From Bacteroidaceae bacterium (GTDB taxonomy: Bacteria > Bacteroidota > Bacteroidia > Bacteroidales > Bacteroidaceae): a stretch of 64,000 nt of DNA. The notes under the pieces are model-generated. The model was not told where the DNA came from. It did no database searches and was given only the letters and a program-made list of their open reading frames with translations. Each line of letters begins with the position of its first letter. Position 1 is the stretch's first letter. Shown one piece after another: positions 60,975 through 64,000 of the stretch. The stretch is from the NCBI GenBank assembly GCA_016292045.1, contig JAEEZX010000053.1, positions 1-64,000 of the forward strand, in the 5' to 3' direction. The translations under genes were made by a program, and so were the position numbers.

Positions 60975-62240
60975 ATGGAAAAAGTACCGGTACTGCTACT
61001 TACGGGTTATCTCGGCAGTGGTAAGACAACACTTCTCAATCGTATTCTCAACAACCGCAAAGGTATACGTTTTGCCGTCATCGTCAACGACATCGGTGAG
61101 GTAAATATCGATGCCTCGCTCATTCAGAAGGACGGTGTGGTAAATCAGGCGGACGACTCTCTCGTGCCGCTTCAGAACGGATGTATCTGCTGCACGCTGA
61201 AGATGGACCTCGTGGAGCAGCTTCACGACATTGTGTCCACGGGTAAGTTCGATTATATCGTCATCGAGGCGAGCGGTATCTGCGAGCCGGCTCCCATCGC
61301 ACAGACCATCTGCTCCATTCCCACAATGGGACCGCAATACACAGAGGGCGGTATTCCTCAGCTCGACTGCATAGCCACTGTTGTGGACGCCCTGCGTATG
61401 AAGGACGAATTCAACGGCGGCGGTGATTTGCTCAAACCCTCCATCGATGAGGAGGATATTGAGAATCTCGTGATTCAGCAGATAGAATTCTGCAATCTTA
61501 TCCTGCTCAACAAGGCCAGTGAGGTGACAAAAGAGGAGCTCGGCCGCATACGTGCTGTCATAGAGAATCTGCAGCCGCATGCCCGTATCGTCGAGTGCGA
61601 CTACGGTGATGTGGATTTCGACGACCTCCTCTATACGGGTCTCTTCGACTTTGAGAAAGTTGCCACCTCTGCAGCCTGGATAGAGGCTCTTGAGGGACAC
61701 CACGATGATGAGGATGATGAGGATGATGACGACGAGCATGAACATGAGCACCATCATCACGAGGAACATGAACACGACCACGAAGACGATGATGACGATG
61801 ACGACGAGCATGAGCACCATCATCACCACCATCACCACCATCACCACCACGATGAGGGTGAAGCGGAGGAATACGGCATCGGCACCTTCGTCTGGCAGCG
61901 TCGCGCTCCTATGGATTTGGGACGTTTCGACCATTTTGTGGCTCGTCTTTGGCCCAAGAATATCATCCGTTGCAAAGGTATCTGCTATTTCAAGTCGGAG
62001 CGCGACACTTGCTATCTCTTCGAACAGGCTGGACGTCAGGTGCAACTGAAAAATGCGGGACTCTGGTACGCTACTATGCCAGAGGACGAGCTGGAAGAAC
62101 TGATGGCCCGCCAGCCGGACCTGCGTCGCGACTGGGACGAATACTACGGCGACCGTATGCAGAAACTCGTCTTTATCGGCCAGCACCTTGACAAGGAAGC
62201 TATCGCCACTCTCCTCGACGCCTGTCTCGTGGATGATTAA
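60975..62240 (+). CDS. COG0523 (CobW/ZNG1-type) metallochaperone GTPase with His/Asp-rich loop
   Basis: A 421-residue G3E-family GTPase. The P-loop is TGYLGSGKTTLLN (residues 10-22), and the metal-binding CxCC motif is NGCICCTLK (Cys70, 72, 73). Residues about 240-297 are almost only Asp, Glu and His, including one run of twelve His, a metal-binding loop also seen in ZigA or YeiR-like members. The C-terminal CobW_C domain follows (GIGTFVWQRRAPMDLGRFDH). The usual NKxD guanine motif reads NKAS. It probably delivers zinc or another metal to a client enzyme. It has its own strong promoter and is followed by purE after 36 bp. Confidence 0.9.
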   Translation: MEKVPVLLLTGYLGSGKTTLLNRILNNRKGIRFAVIVNDIGEVNIDASLIQKDGVVNQADDSLVPLQNGCICCTLKMDLVEQLHDIVSTGKFDYIVIEASGICEPAPIAQTICSIPTMGPQYTEGGIPQLDCIATVVDALRMKDEFNGGGDLLKPSIDEEDIENLVIQQIEFCNLILLNKASEVTKEELGRIRAVIENLQPHARIVECDYGDVDFDDLLYTGLFDFEKVATSAAWIEALEGHHDDEDDEDDDDEHEHEHHHHEEHEHDHEDDDDDDDEHEHHHHHHHHHHHHDEGEAEEYGIGTFVWQRRAPMDLGRFDHFVARLWPKNIIRCKGICYFKSERDTCYLFEQAGRQVQLKNAGLWYATMPEDELEELMARQPDLRRDWDEYYGDRMQKLVFIGQHLDKEAIATLLDACLVDD

Positions 62241-62276
62241 CACGTTTTGTATCACATTTTAACGTCACGAAATACA

Positions 62277-62783
62277 ATGAACGCTAAAGTCAGTATTATC
62301 ATGGGCAGCACCAGCGATCTGCCCGTAATGGAGAAAGCAGCTAAATTTCTCGATGAAATGGACATTCCCTTCGAGATGAACGCCCTCTCCGCTCACCGCA
62401 CTCCCGATGAGGTGGAGGATTTTGCAAAGGGTGCAGAGTCTCGCGGTTTGAAGGTTATCATTGCCGGCGCGGGTATGGCAGCAGCTCTTCCCGGAGTGAT
62501 TGCCGCCAACACCACAGTACCCGTCATCGGTGTGCCTATCAAGGGTATGCTCGACGGCCTCGATGCCATGCTTTCCATCATTCAGATGCCTCCCGGCATT
62601 CCCGTTGCCACAGTAGGTGTCAACGGTGCACAGAATGCAGCTATCCTCGCTGCAGAGATGCTTGCTCTTTCCGATGAGGCTCTGGCAGCCAAACTGAAGA
62701 CCTACAAGACGGGCCTAAAGGTTAAGATTGTGAAGGCCAATCAGGAGCTTTCCGAGATAAAATATAAAAATAAGGTAAACTGA
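62277..62783 (+). CDS. purE: N5-carboxyaminoimidazole ribonucleotide mutase
   Basis: A 168-residue class I PurE that moves the carboxyl group of N5-CAIR in purine synthesis. MGSTSDLPVMEKAAKFLDEM, SAHRTPDEV and GAGMAAALPGVIAANT are the signatures. I start at the ATG at 62277 (MNAKVSIIMGS); 10 upstream codons are not supported. The stop overlaps ispG by 1 bp (TGATG). Confidence 0.95.
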   Translation: MNAKVSIIMGSTSDLPVMEKAAKFLDEMDIPFEMNALSAHRTPDEVEDFAKGAESRGLKVIIAGAGMAAALPGVIAANTTVPVIGVPIKGMLDGLDAMLSIIQMPPGIPVATVGVNGAQNAAILAAEMLALSDEALAAKLKTYKTGLKVKIVKANQELSEIKYKNKVN

Positions 62784-64000
62784 TGAGAAGAAAGACCCGT
62801 GAGGTGCGGGTAGGCGGTATTGCCATTGGTGGCAACAATCCTATCCGTGTGCAATCCATGTGCACGACATCGACTATGGATACAGAAGGCAGTGTGGCTC
62901 AGACCCTGCGCATTGCCAAAGCCGGGGGTGAATTAGTGCGCCTCACCACTCAGGGCACACGCGAGGCTGAGAATATGCGTCTCATCTCCGAGGGTGTGCG
63001 TAGTGCCGGTTGCCAGGTGCCTCTCGTGGCCGACGTGCATTTCAATCCCAATGTTGCCGATGTGGCAGCTCTCTATTGCGAGAAGGTGCGCATCAATCCC
63101 GGCAACTATGTAGATGCCGCCCGTCAGTTCAAGCATCTGGAATACACAGATGAGGAGTATGCCGAGGAACTCTTCAAGATAGAGGCTCGTCTCGTACCGT
63201 TTCTCAACACCTGTCGCGAACATCAAACCGCGATACGTATCGGTGTGAACCACGGCAGCCTGTCCGACCGTATCATGTCCCGCTACGGAGACACTCCCGA
63301 GGGTATTGTGGAGTCGTGCATGGAGTTCCTGCGCATCTGTGTGAAACACCGGTTCATGGATGTGGTCATCAGTATCAAGGCTTCTAACACGGTGGTGATG
63401 GTGCAAAGCGTACGTCTCCTTGTCCGTGAGATGGAACGTGAAGGTATGGACTTTCCCCTCCATCTTGGTGTCACAGAAGCCGGTGAGGGTGAGGACGGTC
63501 GTATTAAGAGTGCTGTAGGTATAGGTGCCTTGCTTACAGAAGGTATCGGCGACACCATACGTGTGTCCCTTTCCGAGGAACCCGAATGTGAGATTCCTGT
63601 GGCACGCAAATTGGTCGGTTTTATCGATGAATGCACCCGTTTGCGCGCTGCTGCGAAGCAATCGATAGAAAATGATGCCATCACACTTGCACTCACTGCT
63701 GACAGCCCTGAGGATTTGCAACTTAAGGCTGCGATGGCGGTAGGTGCCCTGCTTATCGACAGGAAAGCCACCGCTCTGCGCATCGTGTGCGAGGGATTTG
63801 AAGAGGATTGTCTGCAAAGTCTATCCGACAATATCCTGCAGGCTGCCCGTGTGAAATTTGTGAAGACGGAGTATATCTCCTGCCCGGGTTGCGGTCGCAC
63901 ACTATATGGTCTTCAGGACACCATTGCCCGTATACGTGCCGCTGTGTCAGAGCGCGAGAAGTCCGACCATCCTTTTGTAAACGCAGCCGGCGAGCGTGTG
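62783..64000 (+). CDS. ispG: 4-Hydroxy-3-methylbut-2-enyl diphosphate synthase (cut by window edge)
   Basis: 406 codons are visible and the frame is still open at the window end. The TIM barrel has GGNNPIRVQSMCTTSTMDTE, VRLTTQGTREAEN and IRIGVNHGSLSDRIMSRYG, and the [4Fe-4S] part SCPGCGRTLYGLQDTIAR is present near residue 370. This is the penultimate enzyme of the MEP isoprenoid pathway. The region between the barrel and the SCPGCGRT motif is shorter than in the ~610-residue Bacteroides form. Starts at ATG 62783, overlapping the purE stop. Confidence 0.93.
   Translation, partial: MRRKTREVRVGGIAIGGNNPIRVQSMCTTSTMDTEGSVAQTLRIAKAGGELVRLTTQGTREAENMRLISEGVRSAGCQVPLVADVHFNPNVADVAALYCEKVRINPGNYVDAARQFKHLEYTDEEYAEELFKIEARLVPFLNTCREHQTAIRIGVNHGSLSDRIMSRYGDTPEGIVESCMEFLRICVKHRFMDVVISIKASNTVVMVQSVRLLVREMEREGMDFPLHLGVTEAGEGEDGRIKSAVGIGALLTEGIGDTIRVSLSEEPECEIPVARKLVGFIDECTRLRAAAKQSIENDAITLALTADSPEDLQLKAAMAVGALLIDRKATALRIVCEGFEEDCLQSLSDNILQAARVKFVKTEYISCPGCGRTLYGLQDTIARIRAAVSEREKSDHPFVNAAGERV

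Noticed and set aside
1..64000. CRISPR arrays, tRNA or rRNA genes, insertion sequences, prophage or conjugation genes
   Set aside because: I looked for regular repeat-spacer series, cloverleaf-type GTTCGANTC segments, transposase or integrase motifs and phage structural genes, and found none that I could support.

Overview
The window looks like a piece of a Bacteroidales chromosome, most likely Prevotellaceae or a close relative. I infer this from the recurrent TAnnTTTG (-7) promoter boxes of the Bacteroidota primary sigma factor, many ATGA/TTGA gene overlaps, and the gene content: fused FeoA-FeoB, type III pantothenate kinase, DUF4954, DUF3822, DUF5683, DUF2723, meso-diaminopimelate dehydrogenase, the parA-parB-DUF5683-lytic transglycosylase-RSH order, and a giant BspA-type leucine-rich surface protein. 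I see no tRNA, rRNA, CRISPR array, prophage or insertion sequence. The genus is not certain from sequence alone.

Layout. 0-6 kb: the start of a secreted Ser/Lys-rich protein, a membrane AraC-type regulator, a broken M16 peptidase, and a compact operon of a RsbW-like kinase, FeoAB and a Cys-rich Feo partner. 5.8-10.6 kb: a minus-strand operon DUF4954 - GH51 arabinofuranosidase - coaX, divergent from an OprP-type porin and separated from it by a perfect 22-bp palindrome. 11.8-13.5 kb: lpxB plus a small membrane protein. 13.6-18.9 kb: parA, parB, DUF5683, lytic transglycosylase, RSH (ppGpp) enzyme, then merR, alaS and a RecD-like helicase. 23.5-28.5 kb: a membrane-anchored protein, DUF3822, rsmD, a GH27 alpha-galactosidase and an A-type flavoprotein. 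29-30 kb: glutathione peroxidase with an OhrR-type regulator and a pair of palindromic operator candidates. 30-39.2 kb: ddh, then a long minus-strand operon from an Lrp regulator through a C26-M19 fusion peptidase, an M28 lipoprotein, sufE, dusB, a U32 protein and a GH3 beta-glucosidase. 39.3-41.6 kb: rlmH, a lipoprotein and an N-terminally truncated AAA/DUF4143 gene.

41.7-49 kb is a single 2410-residue BspA-like gene with a strong terminator behind it and, in front of it, a roughly 180-nt structured RNA element with its own terminator. The 1.25-kb non-coding stretch after this (to 50.2 kb) carries 11-bp tandem repeats, a 173-bp nested inverted repeat and an orphan promoter. 50.2-60.8 kb is one uninterrupted minus-strand gene train: cysE, an RNA methyltransferase with a repetitive Arg-rich tail, a DPP-IV-like peptidase, purD, two membrane proteins, a DUF2723 protein and a polysaccharide deacetylase. 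61-64 kb: a COG0523 metallochaperone GTPase with a His/Asp-rich loop, purE and the first two thirds of ispG.

Most genes are ordinary housekeeping or polysaccharide-use genes. The strongest candidates for something new are the structured RNA upstream of the BspA gene, the operator pair around the peroxidase promoter, the nested inverted repeat at 49.8-50.0 kb, the C26-M19 fusion controlled by Lrp, and the DUF3822/membrane-anchor pair.
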